A DNA stretch of 64,000 bases from CAZDCD01 sp964503885 (lineage in GTDB: Bacteria; Bacteroidota; Bacteroidia; Bacteroidales; UBA10428). Both the position numbers and the translations under genes were made by a program. The stretch covers positions 1-64,000 of the forward strand of contig CAZDCD010000005.1 in the NCBI GenBank assembly GCA_964503885.1. Reading direction: 5' to 3'. Below, piece by piece: positions 1-9,268 of the stretch; within the stretch, counting starts at the first letter, position 1, and every line of letters begins with the position of its first letter. The notes under the pieces are model-generated. The model was given only the letters and a program-made list of their open reading frames with translations. It was not told where the DNA came from and searched no databases.

Positions 1-6
1 AGGCTA

Positions 7-27
7 AAATGCTCCACCGGAGCATTT
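7..27. terminator. Perfect 9-bp hairpin, possible terminator of an upstream gene
   Basis: AAATGCTCC (7-15) and GGAGCATTT (19-27) form a perfect stem around the 3-nt loop ACC. A short pyrimidine run follows on the plus strand. It could end a gene lying to the left of the window, or belong to the 3-nt-loop hairpin family seen elsewhere in the intergenic DNA. Confidence 0.35.
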
Positions 28-438
28 CTTTACGCCCGCTCCTCCTACGGACTACAAAAATCAGTGTGAGAGTGAGTGCTGGTGTGAGAATTAAAATTTC
101 TACATGCTGATTTTCAGAAACCGGATGTTTATCAGAAATCAATATTATTTAACCTGGCAATTACCGATCTCAGGCCGCTATCAGGTAAACTTTCAAATCC
201 TTTTGATCAATATCCGTAGATTTTTACTACGGCAAATTGCAAATTTGCCGGTGGTGAAAGGCGGCATTGTAAATGCCTATTGGCGGGTAATATAATATAT
301 ATTACAAATATTTATTCGTGAGAAATAATATGTAATATATTCTCACACTCACCTGCATAGGTGTTCCATTTCACTGATCACTCTCCCATTACACTTGTCT
401 TATCACATCACACCAACTCATTATACTGCCACTGCCAA
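28..438. other. Intergenic region with three inverted repeats, no convincing gene
   Basis: About 400 bp without a credible gene. It contains a perfect palindrome CGGCAAATT-GCA-AATTTGCCG (230-250), a second hairpin GGCATT-GTA-AATGCC (263-277), and a longer AT-rich inverted repeat whose outer arms ATATATTAC (297-305) and GTAATATAT (332-340) flank 26 bases. GTGAG-rich simple sequence lies at 64-95 and 341-353. The open frames here are short and lack recognisable domains. Confidence 0.5.
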
Positions 439-3294
439 TTATTTTCCATTCAGCTCTGCTTTCAGGAAATCGCCCGTATAACTCCCCTCGATCTCAGCTA
501 CTTCTTCAGGCGTTCCCGTACAGAGGATCTCCCCTCCCCCGGCTCCGCCCTCCTTACCCATATCGATGATATGATCGGCCACCTTAATGACATCCATGTT
601 GTGTTCGATGACGATCACCGTATTTCCCTTATCAACGAGCCGGTTCAGAACATCGAGGAGCACCCTTACATCTTCAAAATGTAGTCCTGTAGTGGGTTCA
701 TCGAGGATATACAACGTCTTGCCCGTATCGCGTTTCGACAGTTCGCCCGCCAGCTTGATCCGTTGCGATTCTCCCCCCGACAAGGTTGTGGAGGGTTGCC
801 CGAGGGTTATATAGCCAAGTCCCACCTGTTTCAGCGTGACAAGCTTGCGTAGGATCGCCGGGATATTCTCAAAAAATTCTACGGCCTGGCTAATGGTCAT
901 ATCCAGCACATCACTTATGTTTTTTCCTTTGTATCTGATCTCGAGCGTTTCGCGGTTGTACCGTTTTCCGTTGCATTCGCTGCATTGCACATACACATCG
1001 GGAAGAAAATTCATCTCGATCACCCGTACTCCGCCACCCTGGCAGGTTTCGCACCGTCCCCCCTTCACATTAAAGGAGAACCTTCCGGGTTTATAGCCCC
1101 TGATCTTGCTTTCACGAGTCAGGGTAAACAGGTTTCGGATGTCTGAGAACACCCCGGTATACGTGGCAGGATTTGAACGCGGTGTGCGGCCGATAGGTGA
1201 CTGGTCGACCTCGATGATCTTATCGATATTTTTGATGCCATCGATGGAATCATAAGGTAACGGTTCGAGGCTCGACCGGTAAAAATGCCTGCTTAAGATC
1301 GGGTAAAGGGTATCGTAAAGGAGGGTCGATTTTCCGCTTCCCGAAACCCCTGTAACACAAATGAACTTACCGAGCGGGATCTCCACGTCGATATGCCTGA
1401 GGTTATTTCCTGATGCACCCTTCAGGATCAGTGATTTTCCCTTGCCCTGCCTGCGCATTCCCGGAACAGCGATCGATTTCAGGTGGTTCAGGTATTCTGC
1501 TGTGAGGCCGCAACCATTTTTTATATCATTGTATTCTCCCTGGGCGATAACCCGGCCTCCGTTCCTTCCGGCATACGGTCCAAGGTCGACAATATAGTCG
1601 GCCGATCTGATCATTTCTTTATCATGCTCGACCACGATCACGGAATTCCCGCTGTCGCGCAGGTCCCTGAGCGCATCGATCAGCCTCCTGTTATCACGCT
1701 GATGAAGTCCGATGCTGGGTTCGTCGAGGATATACAGCACATTTACCAGCTGCGAACCGATCTGTGTCGCTAATCGTATACGCTGGCTTTCGCCTCCCGA
1801 GAGGCTTTTGGCACTGCGGTTAAGCGACAGGTATTCGAGTCCTACATCGATCAGGAATTTCACGCGTGACCGCAGTTCCTTCAATACCTCTGAAGCTATT
1901 TTCTGCTGTTTTGAGGACAAAAATTCACCAACATGCTGAAGCCACCGGTAAAGCTCTGAAATATCCATTTCGGCAAGCTCTGCAATATTTTTATCGTGTA
2001 TCCTGAAATACATCGATTCTTTTTTCAGCCTGTGGCCATGGCATTCGGGACAGGTAACCCGTTTAATGAACTGGTATGCCCACCTGTTTTCCTTATCATG
2101 ACCGTTGTTCTGCTGAAGGTTCGAAATATAATTCACAATTCCTTCGAAGCTGAGAAAGTAGTTTGATGATGCACCTAACGGTGTATTTTCGAGTTTGAAT
2201 GTTTCTTCCGATCCGTACAATATGATGTTCAGGGCTTCGTCGGGAATATCCCTGACAGGAGTATTGAGGGTGAAATTGTATTTTCTGGCTATGGCTTCGA
2301 TCTGCCAGAAGATCAGCGAATTTTTATACGGCCCCAGGGGTTCGATACCTCCGCGCCTGATGCTCAGTTCGTCATTCGGAATTATTTTAGCAATATCGAT
2401 CTCATTGATCGTTCCCAGTCCGCTACATCTGGGACAGGCTCCCTGCGGCGAATTGAAAGAGAAGGTATATGGGGCGGGTTCGTCATACGAAATACCTGTT
2501 GTGGGACACATCAGTTGCCGGCTGAAATACCGTGTATTTCCCGATTCCGAATTGAGCAGCAGGATCACTCCTTTTCCCTGCTCCATCGCGGTGGCCAGAG
2601 AATTTTTCAAGCGGTTCATGTCCTTATGCGACACGACGAGTCTATCAATGACAATCTCTATTGAATGCACTTTGTACCGGTCGACTTTCAACCCGTGTTT
2701 CAGCTCGGTGATCGTACCGTCGATCCGTGCATGCAGGTATCCCTTTTTTCTGATCTGTTCGAACAGTTCCTTGTAATGGCCTTTCCTTCCTTTTATTACC
2801 GGTGCCAGGATAACTGTTTTTTTCCCGGTGAACAGGCTAATGATCAAATCAATGATCTTGGCATCGGAATATTTTACCATTTTCTCACCCGTAATATAGG
2901 AATAGGCAATACCGGCCCGCGCATACAATAGCCTCAGATAATCGTATATTTCAGTGATCGTTCCAACGGTAGACCTGGGATTTTTGCTGGTAGTTTTCTG
3001 TTCAATTGAAATCACAGGGCTCAGGCCGGTTATCTTATCCACATCGGGACGCTCCATGCTGCCGAGGAACTGCCTGGCATAGGCAGATAATGTTTCGATG
3101 TACCTCCTCTGGCCTTCGGCATAAATGGTATCGAATGCCAGTGATGACTTGCCGCTACCGCTTAAGCCGGTAATTACCGTAAGTTTATTCCTGGGTATGG
3201 TAACATCAATGTTTTTCAGGTTGTGCACCCGTGCACCCAATACCTGAATGTGTTCTTCCGCATCCGGAAGGAGATTATCCTTTTCTTTATCCAA
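439..3294 (-). CDS. uvrA: UvrABC excinuclease ATPase subunit UvrA
   Basis: DNA-damage recognition subunit of nucleotide excision repair; as a dimer with UvrB it scans DNA for bulky lesions. The 951 residues match the usual UvrA length. Two ABC ATPase halves are visible: Walker A GLSGSGKSS near residue 43 and GVSGSGKST near 650, and signature LSGGESQRI near 500 and again near 845. Three Cys-pair zinc modules are present: CPTTG..CPRCSG, CPECHG and CETCQG..CSECNG, the last being the C-terminal finger that gates damage recognition. Start ATG at 3294. A lytic transglycosylase gene lies 17 bp upstream on the same strand. Nothing unusual was seen and identification is secure. Confidence 0.97.
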   Translation of the reverse strand: MDKEKDNLLPDAEEHIQVLGARVHNLKNIDVTIPRNKLTVITGLSGSGKSSLAFDTIYAEGQRRYIETLSAYARQFLGSMERPDVDKITGLSPVISIEQKTTSKNPRSTVGTITEIYDYLRLLYARAGIAYSYITGEKMVKYSDAKIIDLIISLFTGKKTVILAPVIKGRKGHYKELFEQIRKKGYLHARIDGTITELKHGLKVDRYKVHSIEIVIDRLVVSHKDMNRLKNSLATAMEQGKGVILLLNSESGNTRYFSRQLMCPTTGISYDEPAPYTFSFNSPQGACPRCSGLGTINEIDIAKIIPNDELSIRRGGIEPLGPYKNSLIFWQIEAIARKYNFTLNTPVRDIPDEALNIILYGSEETFKLENTPLGASSNYFLSFEGIVNYISNLQQNNGHDKENRWAYQFIKRVTCPECHGHRLKKESMYFRIHDKNIAELAEMDISELYRWLQHVGEFLSSKQQKIASEVLKELRSRVKFLIDVGLEYLSLNRSAKSLSGGESQRIRLATQIGSQLVNVLYILDEPSIGLHQRDNRRLIDALRDLRDSGNSVIVVEHDKEMIRSADYIVDLGPYAGRNGGRVIAQGEYNDIKNGCGLTAEYLNHLKSIAVPGMRRQGKGKSLILKGASGNNLRHIDVEIPLGKFICVTGVSGSGKSTLLYDTLYPILSRHFYRSSLEPLPYDSIDGIKNIDKIIEVDQSPIGRTPRSNPATYTGVFSDIRNLFTLTRESKIRGYKPGRFSFNVKGGRCETCQGGGVRVIEMNFLPDVYVQCSECNGKRYNRETLEIRYKGKNISDVLDMTISQAVEFFENIPAILRKLVTLKQVGLGYITLGQPSTTLSGGESQRIKLAGELSKRDTGKTLYILDEPTTGLHFEDVRVLLDVLNRLVDKGNTVIVIEHNMDVIKVADHIIDMGKEGGAGGGEILCTGTPEEVAEIEGSYTGDFLKAELNGK

Positions 3295-3311
3295 TTTCCA
3301 GCTCCTCTTAA

Positions 3312-4304
3312 CTATTTTGTAAGCTCCTTATTGCGATTCACAATAAGGCTGTAATTACGGTATCCTTCCAGGGGTATCCGGATGATGTAGCTCTTGCCGC
3401 TATGCTTGTTCAGATACGTTTCTCTCAACCAGGGATTGAAATATTTGAGAATTTTATAGTTGGTTCCGAAACTCCTCGCAAACTCACTGAAGTCGTTCAC
3501 CGCTGTATCTACCTGCAGTTCAATGTAAGGGATCACCGGATAAAGATCATCCGCATCAAGGTTAAAGCCGAAAGTGGCCGGATCGGTAATCACAAGTTTT
3601 ATAGCCAGTGCCCTGAAAACATACCGGGCGGTCTCTTCATTCAATAAAAGATCGTAATAATTGGTCTCATTCTGCCTGTCTATCTGCCGGTCGATACCGT
3701 TCCGGCCTGCATTGTAAGATGCCGCTGTGAGCGTCCAGTTCCCGTATTTCAGATATGACTCGAGAATATATTTGCAGGCAGCTTCGGTAGATTTCTCAAT
3801 ATGATACCTTTCATCCACTTCATTATTGACTTCAAGGCCATAATCCCTGGCAGTTCCTTCTAAAAGCTGCCAGAAACCCACTGCCTGTTTAGGAGAAACT
3901 ACTGTATTATCGAGCCCGCTTTCGATCACAGCGATATACTTAAAATCGTCAGGAACACCGTTTTTTTTCAGTATGGGTTCGATCACCGGAAAGTAACGGT
4001 TGGCTTTTTTGATCAGCAGGAAAGTCTGGGAATGGAAATAGGTATTCACCAGGAGCTCACGATCAAGACTTTCTCTCGTGTCGAAATTTTCCAGAGGAAC
4101 CCGTTCGCCCGCAAAATAAAGCTTCAGCGGTATATCAATCGGCTTGACTGAATAGGATGGCCCTTCCTCCTCTGGTTTGTCAGGGGTATCCTGCAATCCC
4201 TGGAGGTAAATAGCCGCCAGGAGAATGATCAACACTGGAAAGACCAGATAATATCCTCGCTTCGATAACCCTGCCTGTTGCCTGTCAGTTGTTTTCTTTT
4301 CCAC
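3312..4304 (-). CDS. Membrane-anchored lytic transglycosylase, SLT/MltD-like
   Basis: Predicted to cleave peptidoglycan glycan strands with 1,6-anhydro product formation. A single membrane-spanning or signal-anchor segment (YYLVFPVLIILLAAIYL) lies near the N terminus, so the enzyme faces the periplasm. The SLT domain carries the catalytic-Glu motif (VIESGLDNTVVSP), then GFWQL and the ASYNAGRNG motif. A conserved C-terminal stretch follows, but no clear LysM repeat is seen. The frame is open from a TTG at 4340; I prefer the GTG at 4304, preceded by AGG at good spacing, with GTG at 4310 as alternative. It is 17 bp upstream of uvrA and could be cotranscribed. Confidence 0.85.
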   Translation of the reverse strand: MEKKTTDRQQAGLSKRGYYLVFPVLIILLAAIYLQGLQDTPDKPEEEGPSYSVKPIDIPLKLYFAGERVPLENFDTRESLDRELLVNTYFHSQTFLLIKKANRYFPVIEPILKKNGVPDDFKYIAVIESGLDNTVVSPKQAVGFWQLLEGTARDYGLEVNNEVDERYHIEKSTEAACKYILESYLKYGNWTLTAASYNAGRNGIDRQIDRQNETNYYDLLLNEETARYVFRALAIKLVITDPATFGFNLDADDLYPVIPYIELQVDTAVNDFSEFARSFGTNYKILKYFNPWLRETYLNKHSGKSYIIRIPLEGYRNYSLIVNRNKELTK

Positions 4305-4414
4305 TTCCACCCTGAGTTTATAGATTCTACATATAAACAAAGTTAGTGAAAATATAGCTCGGATAAAGGAAATGGGAAAGGGATTGCAGGAGGAAGAAAA
4401 TTTTTATCCGGAAC

Positions 4415-5848
4415 TTAAAAACGATAGTTTATACCGGTAAGAAAACCAAATGAATAAGGATGAATATTTATTTTGTCGTTCTTATCAACTGCGTTCAGGT
4501 AATAGTTGAATTTTGGTTCGATAGCAAGATTAAAATCTTTTCCCAGAGGGTATTCAAGACCTATTCCAAGGATGCTGCAGTAATTGAATTTTCTGATATT
4601 GGTGATCTTCCCGTCGTAATTTGAGTTGTTATCATAGTTTTCGAACAACGATGTATTGACAAGAATATTTGCACTGCCGCCACCCATCACTGAAAAATCA
4701 ATTTTACGGTCGATAATTTTATACCTGACTACTACTGGAATTTCCATGTATTCGTAATATTCACTAACTGATTCAAGCATGTCTGCAGGGTTAGCGTATA
4801 TTATGTTTGAAGCCCGTTCAACGGTTCCCGCATTAAAGAATTCAATGTAGTTGTTTGCAGCCGATGAACCCTGATTTGTGTAATTTCCTGTAGCATTCAT
4901 CACATATACCCTCTCTTCGGCCACCTGATCAACACTGGCTATTTCGGGGTAGTTATTGAATAGCGCGGCCTCATAACCTGTGCTGATCAATCCGGTTTTT
5001 TCCTGGCCGTATCTCGAATAAGCCACCCCGCTTTGTATTGACAAGCGCCCGGAAGCATTAAATCTGATATTGAGTCCACCAGCATACGATAACACGGCAT
5101 TATCCTGACTATTCAACTGGTCAAGGGATTCTGTCGCCAGGTAGTCCGATGTCATGATCCGGCCCGAATATAATGGTCCGAACTCACCACCCATCTGCCA
5201 CCTGCTCCGATCATTTCCGGATACGGTTTCTTCTGCAATCATCTGGTTTTCCGGCAGAGTCTGTAAGGGATTTTCACGTAGAATTGGTGTGCGACTGATG
5301 CCGGATTTCATTCCCGGTATTTCCCGGTGATCATCCAATTCAGCCGGATAAATGCCGTGAAGCTTCTCCAGGTTCGTTATTCCAAGGTTATCAGGAGCCT
5401 GTGTGAACTGATTTTCCATAGCCGGTGTACCGGAAATGACAGCAATGTTTTCATCATGGACGTTCTGAATATCCCGGGCAGACCTTTTTTCATACACAGG
5501 TTCCTGTACGGTCATATCAGGCTTATCTGTTTCGGCCGTGTTCCTCTTATGATCTGACGGTAAAACAGAAGCGTTTTTTGTTTCACCAACGTTGCCGGAA
5601 GATGGCATGGGGTTATTCTTGTCAGCCATAGTTTCCTTATATCCTGAGAGATAGGCCAGGGCTATGCTCAACGACAGAAGCAATGCCATTCCTGCAGCAA
5701 TGCGGTAAATGAAGAAAATTGCCGATCGTTTCTTTTTATGCCCCAGCCTGTCGGCAATATTATCCCACACTGACGGTGCAGGAGATTCGCTGAGCGAATC
5801 GAATTTCTCTTTGAAATTCCTGTCAATATGTTCCAGATTTTCCATCAT
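4415..5848 (-). CDS. Anti-sigma-like membrane protein with C-terminal outer-membrane beta-barrel domain
   Basis: A 477-residue protein of mixed architecture. Residues 1-45 are cytosolic-looking, with the VWDNIADRLG stretch common to Bacteroidota anti-sigma-like proteins. One transmembrane helix follows (IAAGMALLLSLSIALAYLSG), then about 150 residues of low-complexity, probably periplasmic linker. The last ~260 residues read as beta strands ending in FGFLTGINYRF, the aromatic C terminus typical of a small outer-membrane barrel (OMP_b-brl/PorT-like). Its gene starts 4 bp after the ECF sigma gene, so it is probably the partner that holds that sigma factor. Function is inferred from architecture and context; no ligand can be named. 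Confidence 0.7.
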   Translation of the reverse strand: MMENLEHIDRNFKEKFDSLSESPAPSVWDNIADRLGHKKKRSAIFFIYRIAAGMALLLSLSIALAYLSGYKETMADKNNPMPSSGNVGETKNASVLPSDHKRNTAETDKPDMTVQEPVYEKRSARDIQNVHDENIAVISGTPAMENQFTQAPDNLGITNLEKLHGIYPAELDDHREIPGMKSGISRTPILRENPLQTLPENQMIAEETVSGNDRSRWQMGGEFGPLYSGRIMTSDYLATESLDQLNSQDNAVLSYAGGLNIRFNASGRLSIQSGVAYSRYGQEKTGLISTGYEAALFNNYPEIASVDQVAEERVYVMNATGNYTNQGSSAANNYIEFFNAGTVERASNIIYANPADMLESVSEYYEYMEIPVVVRYKIIDRKIDFSVMGGGSANILVNTSLFENYDNNSNYDGKITNIRKFNYCSILGIGLEYPLGKDFNLAIEPKFNYYLNAVDKNDKINIHPYSFGFLTGINYRF

Positions 5849-5852
5849 GCTT

Positions 5853-6407
5853 TCACTTGCTTAATTGAACAGTATCAAAATAGTATTTATTCACTTTTTC
5901 CTGCAGAATTACCCTGGCCCTTGACAAATTCGATTTTGACGTACCTTCGGTTATGTTGAGCATTGCGCTTATTTCTTTGTGTGAATAGCCTTCAATGGCA
6001 TACAGGTTGAATACCATCCTGTATTTTGGTGAAAGCTGCTGCACAAACTGCAGCAATTCCTTTACAGAGATTTCACTTCCCGTATCAGAAACAGACGTAT
6101 TCTCCACTTCCTTAATGCCGTCGTTAATATTTATGACCTGGCAATGCATCCGGTATTTTTCAAGTGCCGTATTTACCATGACCTTTCTCACCCACCCTTC
6201 GAACGCTCCTTCAAACCTGAACTGTCCAATCTTTTCAAAGATCTTTACAAAACCATCCTGTACAATATCCTGGGCATCGTCGTAATTCCCGGCATACCTC
6301 AGGCAAACACCAAACATCTTATCTTTAAAGTGAACATAAAGTTCCCTTTGCGCCCGGGGGTCACCTGCCTGGCAGCCTCTGATAATATGGTCTAAGTTCT
6401 CAAACAA
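5853..6407 (-). CDS. RNA polymerase sigma factor, ECF subfamily
   Basis: A 184-residue alternative sigma factor with region 2 (LYVHFKDKMFGVCLRYAGNYDDAQDIVQDGFVKIF) near residues 22-60 and a region 4 helix-turn-helix (YSHKEISAMLNITEGTSKSNLSRAR) near 140-165. There is no region 1 or 3, as expected for ECF factors. The start is ATG at 6407. The downstream gene, 4 bp away, encodes a membrane protein with an anti-sigma-like N terminus, so the two probably form one signalling unit. The signal it senses cannot be read from sequence. Confidence 0.92.
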   Translation of the reverse strand: MFENLDHIIRGCQAGDPRAQRELYVHFKDKMFGVCLRYAGNYDDAQDIVQDGFVKIFEKIGQFRFEGAFEGWVRKVMVNTALEKYRMHCQVININDGIKEVENTSVSDTGSEISVKELLQFVQQLSPKYRMVFNLYAIEGYSHKEISAMLNITEGTSKSNLSRARVILQEKVNKYYFDTVQLSK

Positions 6408-6577
6408 TTACCGATACAATTATCTGATCAAAATTACATTTTTTACCATGTAAAATTAAGTATTCAATGGACGCATAAATAGGATGGAATACATTAAAAA
6501 AAGGTTGCGCCTACTCTGATTTATTGTATAGGATTAACCGGTTAAACGCATTCAATAACGGCTGTTGTCCTTCAGAT

Positions 6578-6607
6578 AAAAAAAAATCCCCGTTCTCACG
6601 GGGATTT
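6578..6607 (-). terminator. Rho-independent terminator of pnp
   Basis: On the minus strand AAATCCCCGT (6598-6607) pairs perfectly with ACGGGGATTT (6584-6593) around a 4-nt loop and continues into a run of T. It lies directly after the pnp stop codon. Confidence 0.85.
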
Positions 6608-6611
6608 GAAT

Positions 6612-8735
6612 TTATTCGCTATTCTCAGACTTGGGCAGCAAAACTTTTCGTGAAAGCCTCAGATTACCTGTTCTCTGATCGATATCGATCAGTTTCACTT
6701 CCACAGTCTGGCCTTCCCGGATCACATCTTTCACCTCCTTGATCCTTTCCCAGCTTATTTCAGAAATATGCAAAAGACCCTGTTTCCCGGGAAGAATTTC
6801 GATGAAAGCCCCGAAGTTGGTGATTCCTTTAACCACACCCTTGTATATTTTCCCTATCTCGGGAACTTCAACAATGGCCATTACCCTTTCGAGTGCGGCA
6901 TCAATCGATTCTTTATTCACAGCAGAGATGTCCACAACCCCCAGCCTGTCGATCTCCTCAATAACGATCGTGGAATTTGTCTCTTCCTGGATCTTCTGTA
7001 TTACTTTTCCTCCGGGACCGATCAGCGCTCCGATCATGTCTTTCGGAATGGTTATCTGGACTATTCTCGGAACGAACGGTTTATAATCCTTCCTGGGTTC
7101 AGCGATAGTTTCAACGAGTTTATCGAGAATATGCAACCTCCCGATCTTCGCCTGATCCAGCGCTTCCCTGAGCACATCGTACGATAATCCGTCTACCTTA
7201 ATATCCATCTGGGTAGCTGTAATTCCATCTCTGGTTCCGGCCACTTTAAAATCCATATCACCCAGGTGATCTTCATCGCCCAGAATATCGGAGAGAATGG
7301 CATATTTACCCGATTCGGTATCGGAAATAAGTCCCATGGCGATACCGGAAACAGGCTTTTTGAACTTGATCCCTGAATCCATCAGCGCCATTGTTCCTGC
7401 ACATACTGTTGCCATAGAGGATGAACCGTTGGATTCGAGTATATCGGAAACCACCCGTATTGCATAGGGACTATCTTTTGGCACCATTCTTTTCAGTGCG
7501 CGATGGGCAAGGTTTCCGTGTCCGATCTCCCTGCGGCTTATTCCTCTTGCCGGACGTGCATCTCCGGTTGAATAAGGTGGGAAATTGTAATGGAGCACAA
7601 ATTTATCAGTACCCTGGATAAGCACTTCATCAATGATTTTTTGATCGAGCTTCGTACCCAGCGTAACTGTGGTGAGCGATTGGGTCTCACCCCTTGTAAA
7701 TAAAGCCGATCCGTGAGCTGCAGGCAGGTAATCGATCTCGCACCAGATAGGCCTTATCTCATCGGTCTTTCTGCCGTCCACCCGTTTGCGTTCATCAAGA
7801 ATTAAGGAACGTACCGCTTTTTTTTCCACTTCGTGAAAATACCGGTCGATCATCACCTTTTTCTCTTCAGCTTCTTCTTCGCTAAATGATGCAACAAGTT
7901 CTTCCTTTACTTTATCGTATGCATCGTGACGTTCATGCTTTCCGGGAATGGTTTTGGCGATCTTATAGATCTTATCGTATGTTTTATCCACGACCAGTTT
8001 TCTCAGGTCTTCATCGTTGATTTCATGAGAATATTCACGTTTTTGGGTTGTACCTACCTCTTCGGCAAACTCCATCAAGGCTTTGCATTGCTTTTTTATG
8101 GCTTCATGGGCAAACATGATCGCCTCAAGCATATCTTCTTCGGAGACTTCGTTCATTTCACCTTCAACCATCATGATATTCTCGAAAGTGGCCCCCACAA
8201 TAATATCAATATCGGCTTCTTTCAGTTGTGATGCCGAGGGATTGATCACAAACTTACCGTCGGTCCGTGCAACCCTGACTTCTGTAACAGGACCGTTAAA
8301 CGGAATATCGGAAACAGCAAGAGCTGCCGATGCCGCAAGCCCTGCGAGGGCATCGGGCATAGTCTCCATATCGGCGCTGATAAGAAAAATGTTCACAAAA
8401 GTATCGGCATGGTAATTCTCCGGAAAGAGGGGTCTCAGAGCACGGTCAACAAGACGTGAAATGAGTATTTCGTAATCACTCGGCCTGGTTTCCCGTTTCA
8501 TAAAACCTCCCGGAAACCGCCCGATCGCAGCAAATTTTTCTTTATACTCAACCTGAAGCGGCATATAATCCACATCTTCCTTTGGTTCTTTTGCAGAAAC
8601 AACAGCTGCCAAAATCATCGTGTTTCCCATTTTCAAAACAACGGACCCGTCGGCTTGTTTCGCAAGTTTTCCTGTTTCAATACTGATGGTCCTTCCGTCG
8701 CCTAAATCAATATTTTTTACAAACGGTTTAATCAT
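6612..8735 (-). CDS. pnp: Polyribonucleotide nucleotidyltransferase (PNPase)
   Basis: 3'-5' phosphorolytic exoribonuclease that degrades mRNA with phosphate and releases nucleoside diphosphates; it works as a trimer in the cytoplasm. The 707 residues show the family layout: RNase PH domain 1, an all-helical linker, RNase PH domain 2 (TRGETQSLTTVTLGT near 355), a KH domain (IGPGGKVIQKIQEE near 565) and a C-terminal S1 domain (GKIYKGVVKGITNFGAFIEI near 625). It is downstream of rpsO in the common rpsO-pnp order, but the hairpin at 8777-8807 separates them, so part of its transcription may depend on read-through. Ends at a strong terminator. Confidence 0.97.
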   Translation of the reverse strand: MIKPFVKNIDLGDGRTISIETGKLAKQADGSVVLKMGNTMILAAVVSAKEPKEDVDYMPLQVEYKEKFAAIGRFPGGFMKRETRPSDYEILISRLVDRALRPLFPENYHADTFVNIFLISADMETMPDALAGLAASAALAVSDIPFNGPVTEVRVARTDGKFVINPSASQLKEADIDIIVGATFENIMMVEGEMNEVSEEDMLEAIMFAHEAIKKQCKALMEFAEEVGTTQKREYSHEINDEDLRKLVVDKTYDKIYKIAKTIPGKHERHDAYDKVKEELVASFSEEEAEEKKVMIDRYFHEVEKKAVRSLILDERKRVDGRKTDEIRPIWCEIDYLPAAHGSALFTRGETQSLTTVTLGTKLDQKIIDEVLIQGTDKFVLHYNFPPYSTGDARPARGISRREIGHGNLAHRALKRMVPKDSPYAIRVVSDILESNGSSSMATVCAGTMALMDSGIKFKKPVSGIAMGLISDTESGKYAILSDILGDEDHLGDMDFKVAGTRDGITATQMDIKVDGLSYDVLREALDQAKIGRLHILDKLVETIAEPRKDYKPFVPRIVQITIPKDMIGALIGPGGKVIQKIQEETNSTIVIEEIDRLGVVDISAVNKESIDAALERVMAIVEVPEIGKIYKGVVKGITNFGAFIEILPGKQGLLHISEISWERIKEVKDVIREGQTVEVKLIDIDQRTGNLRLSRKVLLPKSENSE

Positions 8736-8776
8736 TATTTAACTCCAATTAAAATGTGTTTAAAATTACTAAAAAC

Positions 8777-8807
8777 AAAAAAGGCAATTTGTTGAATTGC
8801 CTTTTTT
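8777..8807. terminator. Terminator hairpin between rpsO and pnp
   Basis: AAAAAAGGCAATT (8777-8789) and AATTGCCTTTTTT (8795-8807) form a perfect stem with a 5-nt loop, A-rich on one side and T-rich on the other. The stem overlaps the rpsO stop codon, so translation to the end of rpsO could disturb its folding. In other bacteria the rpsO-pnp junction is an RNase-processed hairpin; the same may hold here. Confidence 0.75.
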
Positions 8808-9075
8808 ATTTTCGCAGGTTCAATTCGCTCAGAATAGTCCTGTATCTTTGGATATCCCTGTCTTTTAAATAATCCAGCAGCCGCCTTCTCTTACCTACAA
8901 GTTTTAACAGTGCACGTTGTGTGCTGAAATCTTTCTTGTTGCCTTTTAAATGCCCGGTAAGATGGTTAATGCGGAATGTGAAGAGCGCAATCTGGCTTTC
9001 GGCTGATCCGGTGTTGGCATCCTTACTCCCGTACTTTTTAAAAAGTTCTTTTTTCTTTTCTGTCGTCAAATACAT
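8806..9075 (-). CDS. rpsO: 30S ribosomal protein S15
   Basis: Primary 16S rRNA-binding protein of the small-subunit platform. The 89 residues match the family length exactly and contain the conserved stretches NTGSAESQIALFTFRINHLTGHLK and GKRRRLLDYLKDRD (each read here in part). Start ATG at 9075. A Bacteroidota-type promoter is visible about 45 bp upstream. The gene lies upstream of pnp in the usual order. Confidence 0.98.
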   Translation of the reverse strand: MYLTTEKKKELFKKYGSKDANTGSAESQIALFTFRINHLTGHLKGNKKDFSTQRALLKLVGKRRRLLDYLKDRDIQRYRTILSELNLRK

Positions 9076-9118
9076 ACCTGTTATTCTATTTTAAAGATAT
9101 TCTTGAAATTAAGAACTG

Positions 9119-9149
9119 CAAAGGTATTTAATTTTTTCTATTATTCAAT
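9119..9149 (-). promoter_or_regulatory. Probable Bacteroidota sigma-A promoter of rpsO
   Basis: On the minus strand TACCTTTG (complement of 9119-9126) matches the -7 consensus TAnnTTTG exactly. ATTG (complement of 9146-9149) lies 19 bp upstream as a 3-of-4 match to the -33 TTTG. The predicted start of transcription is about 40 bp before the rpsO ATG. Confidence 0.5.
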
Positions 9150-9268
9150 ACTTCATTTAAAAAAGTTTATGGTTGCATACCAGGTTTGAAAGTGCTCATC
9201 TATAGTATCTTCCTTGAATAAAACAACGAAATATGCAGCCTATATCAGGCATTAACACCTCTGAAAAA

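Noticed and set aside
104..295. 63-codon plus-strand frame at the left edge
   Set aside because: Runs through two palindromes and shows no domain or codon bias expected of a gene.
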